This document shows, piece by piece, positions 51,335 through 59,411 of a stretch of DNA of 64,000 nucleotides. Origin of the DNA: JACKCP01 sp034007295 (GTDB taxonomy: Bacteria; Desulfobacterota; Desulfobacteria; Desulfobacterales; JACKCP01); the NCBI GenBank assembly GCA_034007295.1, contig JAVERC010000002.1, forward strand, positions 149,507 to 213,506, read 5' to 3'. The notes under the pieces are model-generated. The model did no database searches. It was given only the letters and a program-made list of their open reading frames with translations, and was not told the DNA's origin. The translations under genes were made by a program, and so were the position numbers. Numbering within the stretch: position 1 is the first letter of the stretch; each line of letters opens with the position of its first letter.

Positions 51335-52339
51335 ATGACTGTCAGAATAGGAATTAACGGTTTTGGTAGAATCGGCAGATCTATACTTAGAGCAGCAATT
51401 GAAAAAAAAAATGTTGAAATTGTTGCGATCAACGACCCTGCACCACTTGAAACAATGGCTCACCTGATAAAATACGATTCTGTCCACGGTATTTTAAATG
51501 CAGATGTATCAACTGATAAAGAACATTTAATAATCAACGGCAAACAAATAGCATATTCGAGCCAAAAAGACCCTTTACTTTTGCCATGGAAAAAATTTGA
51601 AATTGATGTTGCAGCTGAATGTACAGGTATATTCAAAGATAGAAAAGATGCATCAAAACATATTGATGCCGGAGCAAAAAGGGTAATTATTTCTGCACCT
51701 TCAAATGATCCAGATATTACAATTGTTCTAGGGGTTAATGAAGAAATTTTTGATCCAAAAAAACATATGATTGTTTCAAATGCATCATGCACAACCAATT
51801 GTCTTGCACCTGTTGCAAAAGTTTTAAAGGACAATTTCGGCATAAAACAGGGATTTATGACAACTGTTCACTCATATACAGGAGCTCAAAATATTCTGGA
51901 TGCACCACACAAAGACCTTAGACGTGCAAGAACAGCTGGAGTCTCAATGGTTCCGACAACTACAGGTGCAGCAAAAGCTGTAGGAATTGTGATCCCGGAA
52001 CTGAAAGGAAAACTAAGCGGCCTTTCAATGAGAGTTCCAACACCTAATGTTTCAATAATTGACTTTGTCATAAATACTCAAAAAAAAGGATTTACAAAAG
52101 AAGACATTAATAACGCACTTAAACAAGCCTCTGAAACAAAAATGAAGGGAATACTTGGGTATTGTGAAGAACCTCTAGTATCCATAGACTTCAACGGCAG
52201 CAGACTATCTTCAATTGTAGACTCACTTTCAACAAATGTAATAGATGATATGGTAAAGGTGCTTTCATGGTATGACAATGAAACAGGTTATTCAACAAGA
52301 ATGATTGAACTAGCCGCCTTTATTGGCAAGAAAAAGTAA
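51335..52339 (+). CDS. gap: Glyceraldehyde-3-phosphate dehydrogenase, type I
   Basis: 334 residues; NAD loop INGFGRIGRSILRA, catalytic Cys in SNASCTTNCLAP (about residue 151), and SWYDNETGYSTRM at the end. Central glycolysis and gluconeogenesis. It starts directly after the rimI-like stop and is followed by tpiA and secG. Confidence 0.98.
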   Translation: MTVRIGINGFGRIGRSILRAAIEKKNVEIVAINDPAPLETMAHLIKYDSVHGILNADVSTDKEHLIINGKQIAYSSQKDPLLLPWKKFEIDVAAECTGIFKDRKDASKHIDAGAKRVIISAPSNDPDITIVLGVNEEIFDPKKHMIVSNASCTTNCLAPVAKVLKDNFGIKQGFMTTVHSYTGAQNILDAPHKDLRRARTAGVSMVPTTTGAAKAVGIVIPELKGKLSGLSMRVPTPNVSIIDFVINTQKKGFTKEDINNALKQASETKMKGILGYCEEPLVSIDFNGSRLSSIVDSLSTNVIDDMVKVLSWYDNETGYSTRMIELAAFIGKKK

Positions 52340-52354
52340 ATTACGGAGAAAAAA

Positions 52355-53116
52355 ATGAACAAAAGAAAATGCTTGATAGCCGGAAACTGGAAAATGCACA
52401 AAACACCTGAAGAATCAGTAAAAGAGGCGTTAAAACTTGTCTCTATGCTTGATGAAAAGGATTTTGAAAAAAATGACATAATGATTGCTCCGCCTTTTAC
52501 ATCGCTTTATCTGGTATCAGAATCAATAAAAAATAAAAATATATCACTTGGTGCCCAAAATATTTATTTTGAAGCTCAGGGAGCTTATACAGGTGAAATT
52601 TCACCACAGATGGTCAAATCCTGCGGCTGTTCTTATGTGATTTTAGGACACTCAGAAAGAAGGCAAATTTTTAATGAAACAGATGATTTTATAAATAAAA
52701 AGATTTCTTCTGCAATATCAGCAGGTTTAATCCCAGTATTTTGTATTGGAGAAACAAAATCTGAAAGAAATTCAAATAAAACTCTAAATGTTCTTGACAA
52801 ACAGGTGCAAAACGGATTAAAAGCCATTTCCGTAAGCACGGGTAACGAGCTTGTAATTGCATACGAACCTGTCTGGGCAATTGGTACTGGTGAAACAGCC
52901 TCCCCTGAACAAGTTGAAGAAGCTCATTTTAATATCCGCAAGCTCATTGAAAAAATTTATAATAAAAATGTTGCTGATAATATAAAAATACTGTATGGTG
53001 GCAGCGTTAAATCGGGGAATGCAAACGAATTGCTTTCACTTGAAAATGTTGACGGAGCCCTTGTAGGCGGAGCAAGTCTCAAGGCAGAAGATTTTACTGG
53101 AATAATTAAAGCTTAA
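52355..53116 (+). CDS. tpiA: Triosephosphate isomerase
   Basis: 253 residues; AGNWKMHKTPEE at the start, catalytic His in ILGHSERRQIF, catalytic Glu in VIAYEPVWAIGTGETA and the phosphate loop ILYGGSVKSGNA. Interconverts dihydroxyacetone phosphate and glyceraldehyde 3-phosphate, fitting its place after gap. ACGGAG before ATG 52355. Confidence 0.98.
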   Translation: MNKRKCLIAGNWKMHKTPEESVKEALKLVSMLDEKDFEKNDIMIAPPFTSLYLVSESIKNKNISLGAQNIYFEAQGAYTGEISPQMVKSCGCSYVILGHSERRQIFNETDDFINKKISSAISAGLIPVFCIGETKSERNSNKTLNVLDKQVQNGLKAISVSTGNELVIAYEPVWAIGTGETASPEQVEEAHFNIRKLIEKIYNKNVADNIKILYGGSVKSGNANELLSLENVDGALVGGASLKAEDFTGIIKA

Positions 53117-53128
53117 TGGTATAATATT

Positions 53129-53464
53129 ATGACAATTTTTCTTGTTACCATACATATAATAGCCTCAATCATGATTATCATCATGGTTCTGCTTCAGGCA
53201 GGAAAAGGATCAAGCCTTGGTGCAGCTCTAGGGGGAGGAAGCAATCAGACATTGTTTGGCCCAACTGGATCAGGCAATATTCTGACTAAAATAACAACTG
53301 GTCTTGCCATTGTTTTTATGTTGACATCTATTTCATTAGCTTATATGTCAGGTAAGTCTACTTCAAGTTCAGTAGTAGATAAAATTAAACAGGAAGCACC
53401 TTTACAGACCAATTCAGTTTCAGAAACATCAAATGAAACTGCTGAAAAAGAGGCATCAAATTAA
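53129..53464 (+). CDS. secG: Protein-export membrane subunit SecG
   Basis: 111 residues with two membrane helices (residues 3-22 and about 52-72), the loop LLQAGKGSSLGAALGGGSNQ and LFGPTGSGNILTKIT, and a polar tail. Accessory part of the SecYEG channel. Its stop is three bases before tRNA-Leu; tpiA-secG-tRNA-Leu is a common order in proteobacteria. Confidence 0.95.
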   Translation: MTIFLVTIHIIASIMIIIMVLLQAGKGSSLGAALGGGSNQTLFGPTGSGNILTKITTGLAIVFMLTSISLAYMSGKSTSSSVVDKIKQEAPLQTNSVSETSNETAEKEASN

Positions 53465-53467
53465 GCC

Positions 53468-53553
53468 GCCGAAGTGGTGGAATTGGTAGACACGCAGTGT
53501 TGAGGGCGCTGTGGGAAAGTCCCGTGCCGGTTCGATTCCGGCCTTCGGCACCA
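53468..53553 (+). tRNA. tRNA-Leu (anticodon GAG)
   Basis: Acceptor GCCGAAG/CTTCGGC, anticodon loop TTGAGGG with GAG, long variable arm, T-arm CCGGTTCGATTCCGG and encoded CCA. First of four tRNAs. Confidence 0.96.
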
Positions 53554-53595
53554 GGCAGCACAAATATAAATTTAGTTCTTTAAAATAGTTTTCAT

Positions 53596-53680
53596 GGTGG
53601 GGTTCCCGAGTGGTCAAAGGGATCAGACTGTAAATCTGACGGCTCAGCCTTCGAAGGTTCAAATCCTTCCCCCACCACCA
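53596..53680 (+). tRNA. tRNA-Tyr (anticodon GTA)
   Basis: Acceptor GGTGGGG/CCCCACC, anticodon loop CTGTAAA with GTA, long variable arm and encoded CCA. Confidence 0.96.
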
Positions 53681-53686
53681 ACATAA

Positions 53687-53762
53687 GGGTCATTAACTCA
53701 GTCGGTAGAGTATCTGCCTTTTAAGTAGAGAGTCGTTGGTTCGAGTCCAACATGACCCACCA
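53687..53762 (+). tRNA. tRNA-Lys (anticodon TTT)
   Basis: Acceptor GGGTCAT/ATGACCC, anticodon loop CTTTTAA with TTT, T-arm GTTGGTTCGAGTCCAAC and encoded CCA; six bases after tRNA-Tyr. Confidence 0.95.
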
Positions 53763-53765
53763 TGC

Positions 53766-53843
53766 GTCCCCATCGTCTAGCTCGGTCCAGGACACCGGCC
53801 TTTCACGCCGGCGACAGGGGTTCAAATCCCCTTGGGGACGCCA
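53766..53843 (+). tRNA. tRNA-Glu (anticodon TTC)
   Basis: Acceptor GTCCCCA/TGGGGAC, anticodon loop CTTTCAC with TTC, T-arm AGGGGTTCAAATCCCCT and encoded CCA. Last tRNA of the cluster. Confidence 0.96.
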
Positions 53844-53845
53844 AA

Positions 53846-53885
53846 AAAAAGAGTCACTGATTTTTAATCGTGACTCTTTTTTTTT
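53846..53885 (+). terminator. Intrinsic terminator of the secG-tRNA transcript
   Basis: AAAAAGAGTCAC and GTGACTCTTTTT form the stem, extended inside by GATT/AATC with one bulged T, then a T-run. Confidence 0.92.
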
Positions 53886-53958
53886 GATCATTTTTTTGTT
53901 TCCTGATAAAAAATTTAAAACTAGAATATTATAATTATCTAAACTTTAAAGGGACAAA

Positions 53959-54630
53959 ATGAAATCAATAGGAATTATCTTATCTGGATGTGGTGTAAAC
54001 GATGGCACAGAAATTCACGAAGCTATAATAACTATGCTCTGCCTTGACAAAATCAATGCAGATATTTCATACTTTGCACCAGACACAAACCAGTCAATTG
54101 TAATAGATCATACAAACCAAAAAAAAATGCTTGAATCAAGAAATGTAAAAATAGAATCAGCAAGAATTACTAGAGGAAATATAAAAAATATAAAAGAAGC
54201 AGACCCTCAAAGGCTGGATGCTCTAATTTTGCCTGGAGGCACAGGGGTAATTAAAAATTTATCAAAAATATTTGAAAATCCTAAAAAACCAGAGATCAAT
54301 CAAAACCTTTTAGAACTAATCAGCTGTCTGCACTCGCTGAATAAACCAATTGGCTCTATTTGTATCTCCCCTCTTCTAATTGCAGCAATCCTTGGTGAAT
54401 TTCAGCCAATACTTACTATTGGAGATGATATAAATATAGCACAAATGATAGAAAATTATGGAGGAATTCACAAAAAGTGCAAATATGACTCAATAATAAC
54501 TGATGAAAAAAATTTTCTTGTCTCAACACCAGCTTATATGGTTTCTACTGGACCTGCACAGGTATATGAAGGAATAAGTAAACTAGTTGACAAGGTAATT
54601 GAATTATGTGACAAAAAACCTAAATTCTAA
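53959..54630 (+). CDS. elbB: ElbB-like isoprenoid-biosynthesis-associated glyoxalase
   Basis: 223 residues of the DJ-1/PfpI superfamily. Strong family marks at the start (IILSGCGVNDGTEIHEAIIT), LDALILPGGTGVIKNLS, and the nucleophile region PIGSICISPLLIAAILG. E. coli ElbB has glyoxalase activity and lies in an isoprenoid-linked context. A GGGAC site precedes ATG 53959. Alone in its unit. Confidence 0.93.
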   Translation: MKSIGIILSGCGVNDGTEIHEAIITMLCLDKINADISYFAPDTNQSIVIDHTNQKKMLESRNVKIESARITRGNIKNIKEADPQRLDALILPGGTGVIKNLSKIFENPKKPEINQNLLELISCLHSLNKPIGSICISPLLIAAILGEFQPILTIGDDINIAQMIENYGGIHKKCKYDSIITDEKNFLVSTPAYMVSTGPAQVYEGISKLVDKVIELCDKKPKF

Positions 54631-54656
54631 TTTTCCTAAAACTTTTTTTGGCTGCT

Positions 54657-54798
54657 TAGTGATTGGACAAAAAATAGAATTTTTTCATTTACTTGAAGTT
54701 AAAAATTTAAACTTCAGGATACATGGGGTCTTTTAAAGATTAAATTTTAAATCTGATGCCTACAGGGTAAGAAGGCTTTTATGTTCAGCAACTACTTA
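54657..54798 (+). repeat. Dispersed hairpin repeat, copy 9 (diverged)
   Basis: Plus orientation, 27 bases after the elbB stop. Left TTAGTGATTGGACAAAAAATA, centre TCAGGATACATGGGGTCTTT and AAAGATTAAATTTTAAATCTGA, right TTATGTTCAGCAACTACTTA. Confidence 0.78.
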
Positions 54799-54830
54799 AT
54801 ATCAACCAAGCAAACCCTCAGGACTAAAAA

Positions 54831-55217
54831 ATGAGTAGAATCAAAGTTGTTAAGTTTAAAGGATGTTCAAATATTCAAATTTCAAAGGCTTTAATTGAGC
54901 TTTCTTCTGAACTTATTAGCTCTTGTGGTGAAGATGAGATACTAAAAAAAAATATAATATCTTTGGCTATACAGGGCTGGAATTTATCATTGTACCAGGA
55001 TAGCGATGAAAATTATCTAAAAAAAATTCAATCAAAATTACCCAAAAACCTCCCAGAAAACTATTGCAATATAATAAAAAGTTTTCTTTTGAAACTTATA
55101 AGGCAAAAACAGAAAGAATATCCAGATTATTTTAAAGGAATCACTTCGTTTAATGTCAAATTCGAAAAAGGGGAAACTCTTCTAACTGTAAATGCTCTTC
55201 CTGTAAAACCAGTATAG
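54831..55217 (+). CDS. Hypothetical protein
   Basis: 128 residues I do not recognise. Mixed helical N-terminus (ISKALIELSSELISSCGEDE), LAIQGWNLSLYQDSDENYLK in the middle, KLIRQKQKEYPDYFKGITSF, and a beta-like end. Cytoplasmic by appearance, with no metal or nucleotide motif. Alone between a repeat copy and a terminator. Confidence 0.65.
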   Translation: MSRIKVVKFKGCSNIQISKALIELSSELISSCGEDEILKKNIISLAIQGWNLSLYQDSDENYLKKIQSKLPKNLPENYCNIIKSFLLKLIRQKQKEYPDYFKGITSFNVKFEKGETLLTVNALPVKPV

Positions 55218-55344
55218 CTATTTCCCCAAAAACTTATTAGTATTTAATTTCTAAAAAAATTCTAATTTTAAAAATTAATTAGTTGCTAAAACCTGAATTT
55301 AGCATTTCTTTTTTTTATTAATAAGTTTTCGCTCAATTCAGGTA

Positions 55345-55389
55345 AAACAAAAAAAGCTGAAATCTTTATAAAAAAAGACTTCAGCTTTT
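55345..55389 (-). terminator. Terminator after the duplicated binding-protein unit
   Basis: On the minus strand AAAAGCTGAA (from 55389) pairs with TTCAGCTTTT (to 55352) and ends in a T-run; symmetric enough to serve the plus-strand hypothetical gene as well. The preceding 55270-55345 shows faint repeat-like sequence (TTAGTTGCT). Confidence 0.7.
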
Positions 55390-55419
55390 ATATTATAAAT
55401 AATAATACAGGTCTCTTTA

Positions 55420-55731
55420 TTATTCAGAAATCAAAACGCATTCAGGAGATCTAGACAAAAAAGAATGACAGTCTGACCATTTTCCGAAACACTTGTTTGA
55501 CACTATACATTTAAGAGAGTTTGATTCAAAAATTACAAAAAATTCTTTATATTTCCAAATATCACCTTTCATCTGAGAAGGAAGCCCAAGCTTAGATCGT
55601 ACGATATTCCTGCTGTCTCCTGCTTTTATTCCTTCAAGCAACTTTATTTTAGAATCCTTTGAAGATTGTGCCAAGCTAAACCCAATTAAAACAAAGAAAT
55701 AAAAAAATAAAACTAAAATTATTTTTTTCAT
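55420..55731 (-). CDS. Small secreted protein, SmpA/BamE-like fold (copy B)
   Basis: 103 residues from ATG 55731 (AGGT site): signal peptide KKIILVLFFYFFVLIGFSLA, then GIKAGDSRNIVRSKLGLPSQ, GDIWKYKEFFVIFESNSLKC and a Cys-rich end with ECVLISE. The G.S...V...LG.P......W.Y....V.F pattern resembles the SmpA/OmlA repeat. Four Cys in the mature part could form disulfides. It follows the binding-protein gene by 10 bases and has a close paralogue at 56785. Function unknown. Confidence 0.72.
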   Translation of the reverse strand: MKKIILVLFFYFFVLIGFSLAQSSKDSKIKLLEGIKAGDSRNIVRSKLGLPSQMKGDIWKYKEFFVIFESNSLKCIVSNKCFGKWSDCHSFLSRSPECVLISE

Positions 55732-55741
55732 AGCAACCTGA

Positions 55742-56566
55742 CTATTTTTTAAGATATTTAATCCAGCTTGTATCCTGAAACCATTTTCTATAAAATTCAT
55801 CATATGCACCATCTGCCTGAATCTGCTGGATATAGTTATTGAGCCAATTTAGAAGATGTAAATTCTTATCACTTACTACAATTCCAAAAGGTTCAAAAGT
55901 AAGTGGTTCATCAATAAAATAAAAATTCTGAGCTTTATTTTTAGCCATTAATATTGAACAAAACGATAGGTCAGCAATTACAGCATCAGTATCCCCTTTA
56001 ATTATGCTGTCATAAAGCTTATCTGAAGAATCTACAGGAAAAAAACGACTGTCAGGCATATATTTTTTTAATGCACCTTCAGATGTTGTGCCTTGCTCAT
56101 AAGCTATTTTGTACTGAGTAGAATTCAGATCTCTATAGGAAAAAACAGAATTCTTTAATGAATTTTTTACTAAAAGAGCTTGTCCCGATACTATGTATGG
56201 ATTGGAAAACAAAACATCCATGTTTCTTTGTGGGGTAATTGTCAATGTTGCTATACCAATATCTGCATCCCCTTTTTTGATTGCCGGAATAATTTCATCA
56301 AATTCCATTTTTACAAGCTTTGCCTTAACGCCCATTCTTTTTGCAATATCATAGGCTAAATCAATATCAAAACCAACAAAATCACTTGAAGTGTCAATTA
56401 CAAAAGGTGGGTAATCTCTACCTGCAATTGCAATTCTTATTACATTTTTTTCCTTTATATTTTTAAAACCCTCCAAAGACTGCTCTTTAGATTTTTTTTC
56501 AAAACACCCTGTCATCACAAAAAAAACAATAATCAGAACAGTAAATTTTGCTATTTTTTTGAACAT
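55742..56566 (-). CDS. Amino-acid-type solute-binding lipoprotein (copy B)
   Basis: 274 residues from ATG 56566 with GGGAG before it. Lipobox VMTGCFEKK (Cys at the end of the signal), then a family 3 solute-binding domain: YPPFVIDTSSDFVGFDIDLA, GDADIGIATLTITPQRNMDV and NNYIQQIQADGAYDEFYRKW. It should bind a polar amino acid in the periplasm. No permease or ATPase gene is adjacent, so it is an orphan or serves a distant transporter. Paralogue of the protein at 57089. Confidence 0.9.
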   Translation of the reverse strand: MFKKIAKFTVLIIVFFVMTGCFEKKSKEQSLEGFKNIKEKNVIRIAIAGRDYPPFVIDTSSDFVGFDIDLAYDIAKRMGVKAKLVKMEFDEIIPAIKKGDADIGIATLTITPQRNMDVLFSNPYIVSGQALLVKNSLKNSVFSYRDLNSTQYKIAYEQGTTSEGALKKYMPDSRFFPVDSSDKLYDSIIKGDTDAVIADLSFCSILMAKNKAQNFYFIDEPLTFEPFGIVVSDKNLHLLNWLNNYIQQIQADGAYDEFYRKWFQDTSWIKYLKK

Positions 56567-56784
56567 CTCAAAATCTCCCATATACAATGAATAAAAAAAA
56601 GACTAACCCCCAGATCAACTTATTTTATTTAACAAAACAGCATATATATGTCAAAATAAGAACTGTAGAATCTAACAGGAATTTAAATAAAACACAGTTT
56701 TATAAAAAAAATAACTATAAACTCTTATTTATCTAGTCTTTAATACAAAAAATTTGATTGCCAGAAAACTAATTTTTTAAGGGA

Positions 56785-57080
56785 CTAATCTGAAACCAAA
56801 ACACATTCAGGAGATCGCATCTTAAAAGAACGGCAGTCAGACCATTTACCAAAACACTCGCTTTTTACAACACATTTTACTGCATTAGATTCAAAAAGCA
56901 CAACAAAATCCGTATATTTCCACATGTCTCCCCTCATTTGGACAGGCAGCCCAGCAAGAGATCTCACTTTTGTACGACTTATGCCCACTTTAAGCCCATC
57001 AGGAATTTTGACTTTATTTTCGCAATAAACATTTTCAAGGCATAATAAAATAAAAATTGATAAGAAAAATATTTTTTCAT
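56785..57080 (-). pseudogene. Small secreted protein (copy A), frameshifted at its start
   Basis: The mature part (67 codons from GTG 56988 to the stop at 56785) closely follows copy B: LAGLPVQMRGDMWKYTDF, KCVVKSECFGKWSDC and SPECVLVSD. Upstream in the same frame, codons encode a signal-peptide-like KIFFLSIFILLCLENVYCEN, but no start codon is in frame. An ATG at 57080 with AAAAAA behind it is out of frame by one base; copy B has seven A there. One lost A, a sequencing error, or slippage on the A-tract would each explain it. Confidence 0.72.
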
Positions 57081-57088
57081 ATTTCCAT

Positions 57089-57910
57089 CTAATTATTTAG
57101 ATATTTAATCCAGTCATTATTTTGAAACCATTTGGCATAAAATTCATCATATGTTCCATCTGACTGAATCTGCCGAATATAATTGTTGATCCAGTTTAAA
57201 AGATGAAAATTATCTTTATTTATTACAATACCAATAGGTTCAAATGTAATTGGTTGATCAATAAAATAAAGATGTTTCCCTTTATCTTTTGCTGCCAAAG
57301 TTGAGCAGTAAGGCATATCCGCAATAAATGCATCAGCCTCATCATTTATAATGGCCTTAACAAGATCATCTACAGTTTCAACTTCATAGAACCTGCTTTC
57401 CGGCATAAATTTTTTTAATGATAATTCTGAAGTATTTCCTTTTGCAAAAGCTATTTTGTACTGGGTTGAATTTAGATCTCTATAGGAAAAAACAGAGTCT
57501 TTATATTTTTTATCTAGTATAACAGCCTGGCCTGTAACTATATAAGGTTGGGAAAAAAGTACGTCTGTATTTCGTTTTGCTGTGATTGTAAAAGTTGCAA
57601 CTCCAAGGTCATAATCGCCTTTATCAACTAATGGAATTATTTTATCGAACTCGACCCGTTCAAATTTAACATTCACACCCATTTTTTTTGCAATATCGTA
57701 GCATATATCAATATCAAACCCAACAAATCCGCCAGGAGTTTCAATTGCAAATGGCGGATAATCGCTTGCATCTATTGCTATTTTAATCTCATTTTTTTCC
57801 CTGATTTTATTTAAGCCTTCAACTTTTTCATCCTTTACATTAGTATCGCAACCAGCTGCCAAAGCAAAGACTAATAAAATCAAAACGATTTTAGATAGAG
57901 TTCTAAACAT
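57089..57910 (-). CDS. Amino-acid-type solute-binding lipoprotein (copy A)
   Basis: 273 residues. Signal with lipobox ALAAGCDTN, then SBP family 3: YPPFAIETPGGFVGFDIDIC, GDYDLGVATFTITAKRNTDV and NNYIRQIQSDGTYDEFYAKW. It shares the string FSYRDLNSTQYKIA and much more with copy B. First gene of the four-gene minus-strand run [binding protein - small protein] x 2. AGGAGC-like site before ATG 57910. No transporter genes nearby. Confidence 0.9.
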   Translation of the reverse strand: MFRTLSKIVLILLVFALAAGCDTNVKDEKVEGLNKIREKNEIKIAIDASDYPPFAIETPGGFVGFDIDICYDIAKKMGVNVKFERVEFDKIIPLVDKGDYDLGVATFTITAKRNTDVLFSQPYIVTGQAVILDKKYKDSVFSYRDLNSTQYKIAFAKGNTSELSLKKFMPESRFYEVETVDDLVKAIINDEADAFIADMPYCSTLAAKDKGKHLYFIDQPITFEPIGIVINKDNFHLLNWINNYIRQIQSDGTYDEFYAKWFQNNDWIKYLNN

Positions 57911-58208
57911 CTCAAGCTCCTGAATTTAAAAGGTAATTCAATAAATAATTAATTTTAAAACCTTAATATACCAAACAATTCTTATCCTGTCAAAAAGCAG
58001 TGAAAATACCTTCCTTTCTAGATGATTAATTCCAAATTCAATATTTTTCAATCAAAGCTATAATTATTGAACAAAATATTTTAATTAATAAAACGTATGC
58101 CTTGAAAATCATTTAAATAAGGCCTATTTTAACAAGTCTGCAACTTTTCATGTTTAGCAAGAATTTACAGCCTAATATTTTATAAATCTTTATAAATAAG
58201 GATAATAA
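57911..58208. other. Divergent intergenic region, no gene seen
   Basis: AT-rich 298 bases between the binding-protein unit and rtcB. It must contain both promoters. I see no strong hairpin, repeat copy or RNA gene. Confidence 0.5.
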
Positions 58209-59408
58209 ATGCAGTGGAAAACAGATAAAAACAAAATCCCAATTTATTCATGGTGCAAAAATCTTGAAAAGGAAGCCCTTAATCAGGCTGAAAATGTTTC
58301 AAACCTTCCATTTGCTTTTCATCACACGGCTCTAATGCCAGACTGTCATATGGGGTTTGGAATGCCTATAGGATGTGTTGCTGCCTTTAAAAATTTTGTT
58401 GTCCCAAATGCTGTTGGAGTTGACATAGGCTGCGGAATGGGAGCTGTAAAAACTGACATTTTAAACAATGAATTATCTTTTGAAATAATTGAAAAAATAT
58501 TTAAAAATCTTGAGAAAAAAATCCCTTTAGGATTTTCAACCCATGGATCAAAGCAGATTTGGAAAGGGTTTGATGACTTTTTCAAAAATTTTTCTTCAGG
58601 CAGACCAGGATGGTATTCAGATAAAATATTTGAGCGTGCCCAAAAAAGCCTTGGGACTCTCGGAGGAGGAAACCATTTTATTGAACTTCAAAAAGATGAT
58701 AAAGATTTTGTATGGCTCATGCTTCATTCAGGTTCAAGGAACCTTGGAAAAATAATTGCTGAACATTATCATTTAAAAGCCTTAAAATTTTGCACAAAAA
58801 ATAAAATCAATCTCCCTACTCCAGAACTTGCCGGCCTTGAATCTGATTCTTCAGATGGAAAAGCTTATTTAAGAGATATGAAATTTGCACTTGATTTTGC
58901 AGCTGAAAACAGAAAAAAAATGATGGACAGTTTTAAATCTATTATTTCGGATTTAAATAAATGCACTTTTACCGAAGAAATAAATATCCACCATAATTAT
59001 GCGTCACTTGAAAGGCACTTCAATACAGATGTTTTTATCCACAGAAAAGGTGCAACTTCAGCAAAAATAAATCAAAAAGGAATAATCCCTGGCTCAATGG
59101 GAACCCCTTCATACATTGTAAAAGGCCTTGGCAATGAAGATTCTTTTATGTCATGTTCTCATGGGGCAGGAAGAACAATGGGAAGAAATGAGGCCTGCAG
59201 AAATCTTAACATAGAAACCTGTGAAAAAGATATGAAAGGAATTTATCACAGATCATTTCAAAAAATTTCAAAGGGCAGTCTTAAAGGAAAATTTGATTTA
59301 AGCGAGGCACCTGGTGCATACAAAAAGATTGATGAAGTAATAGAACTTCAAAAAGATCTAGTAACTGTTTTGTACAGACTTTATCCAATAGGGTGTTTAA
59401 AAGGATAA
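58209..59408 (+). CDS. rtcB: RtcB-family RNA ligase
   Basis: 399 residues; ligates RNA 2',3'-cyclic phosphate or 3'-phosphate to 5'-OH using GTP and Mn. Active-site segments in order: LMPDCHMGFGMPIGC, AVGVDIGCGMGAV, LGGGNHFIEL, MLHSGSRNLG, IHHNYASLE, IHRKGATSA, GIIPGSMGTPSYIV and the guanylated His in MSCSHGAGRTM. It is the shorter bacterial form. There is no RtcA or RtcR next to it; a HAD phosphatase follows after 3 bases. Confidence 0.94.
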   Translation: MQWKTDKNKIPIYSWCKNLEKEALNQAENVSNLPFAFHHTALMPDCHMGFGMPIGCVAAFKNFVVPNAVGVDIGCGMGAVKTDILNNELSFEIIEKIFKNLEKKIPLGFSTHGSKQIWKGFDDFFKNFSSGRPGWYSDKIFERAQKSLGTLGGGNHFIELQKDDKDFVWLMLHSGSRNLGKIIAEHYHLKALKFCTKNKINLPTPELAGLESDSSDGKAYLRDMKFALDFAAENRKKMMDSFKSIISDLNKCTFTEEINIHHNYASLERHFNTDVFIHRKGATSAKINQKGIIPGSMGTPSYIVKGLGNEDSFMSCSHGAGRTMGRNEACRNLNIETCEKDMKGIYHRSFQKISKGSLKGKFDLSEAPGAYKKIDEVIELQKDLVTVLYRLYPIGCLKG

Positions 59409-59411
59409 AAT

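Noticed and set aside
53456..53934. Reading frames over the tRNA cluster
   Set aside because: They cross intact tRNA genes (Leu, Tyr, Lys, Glu) and have no protein-like features.
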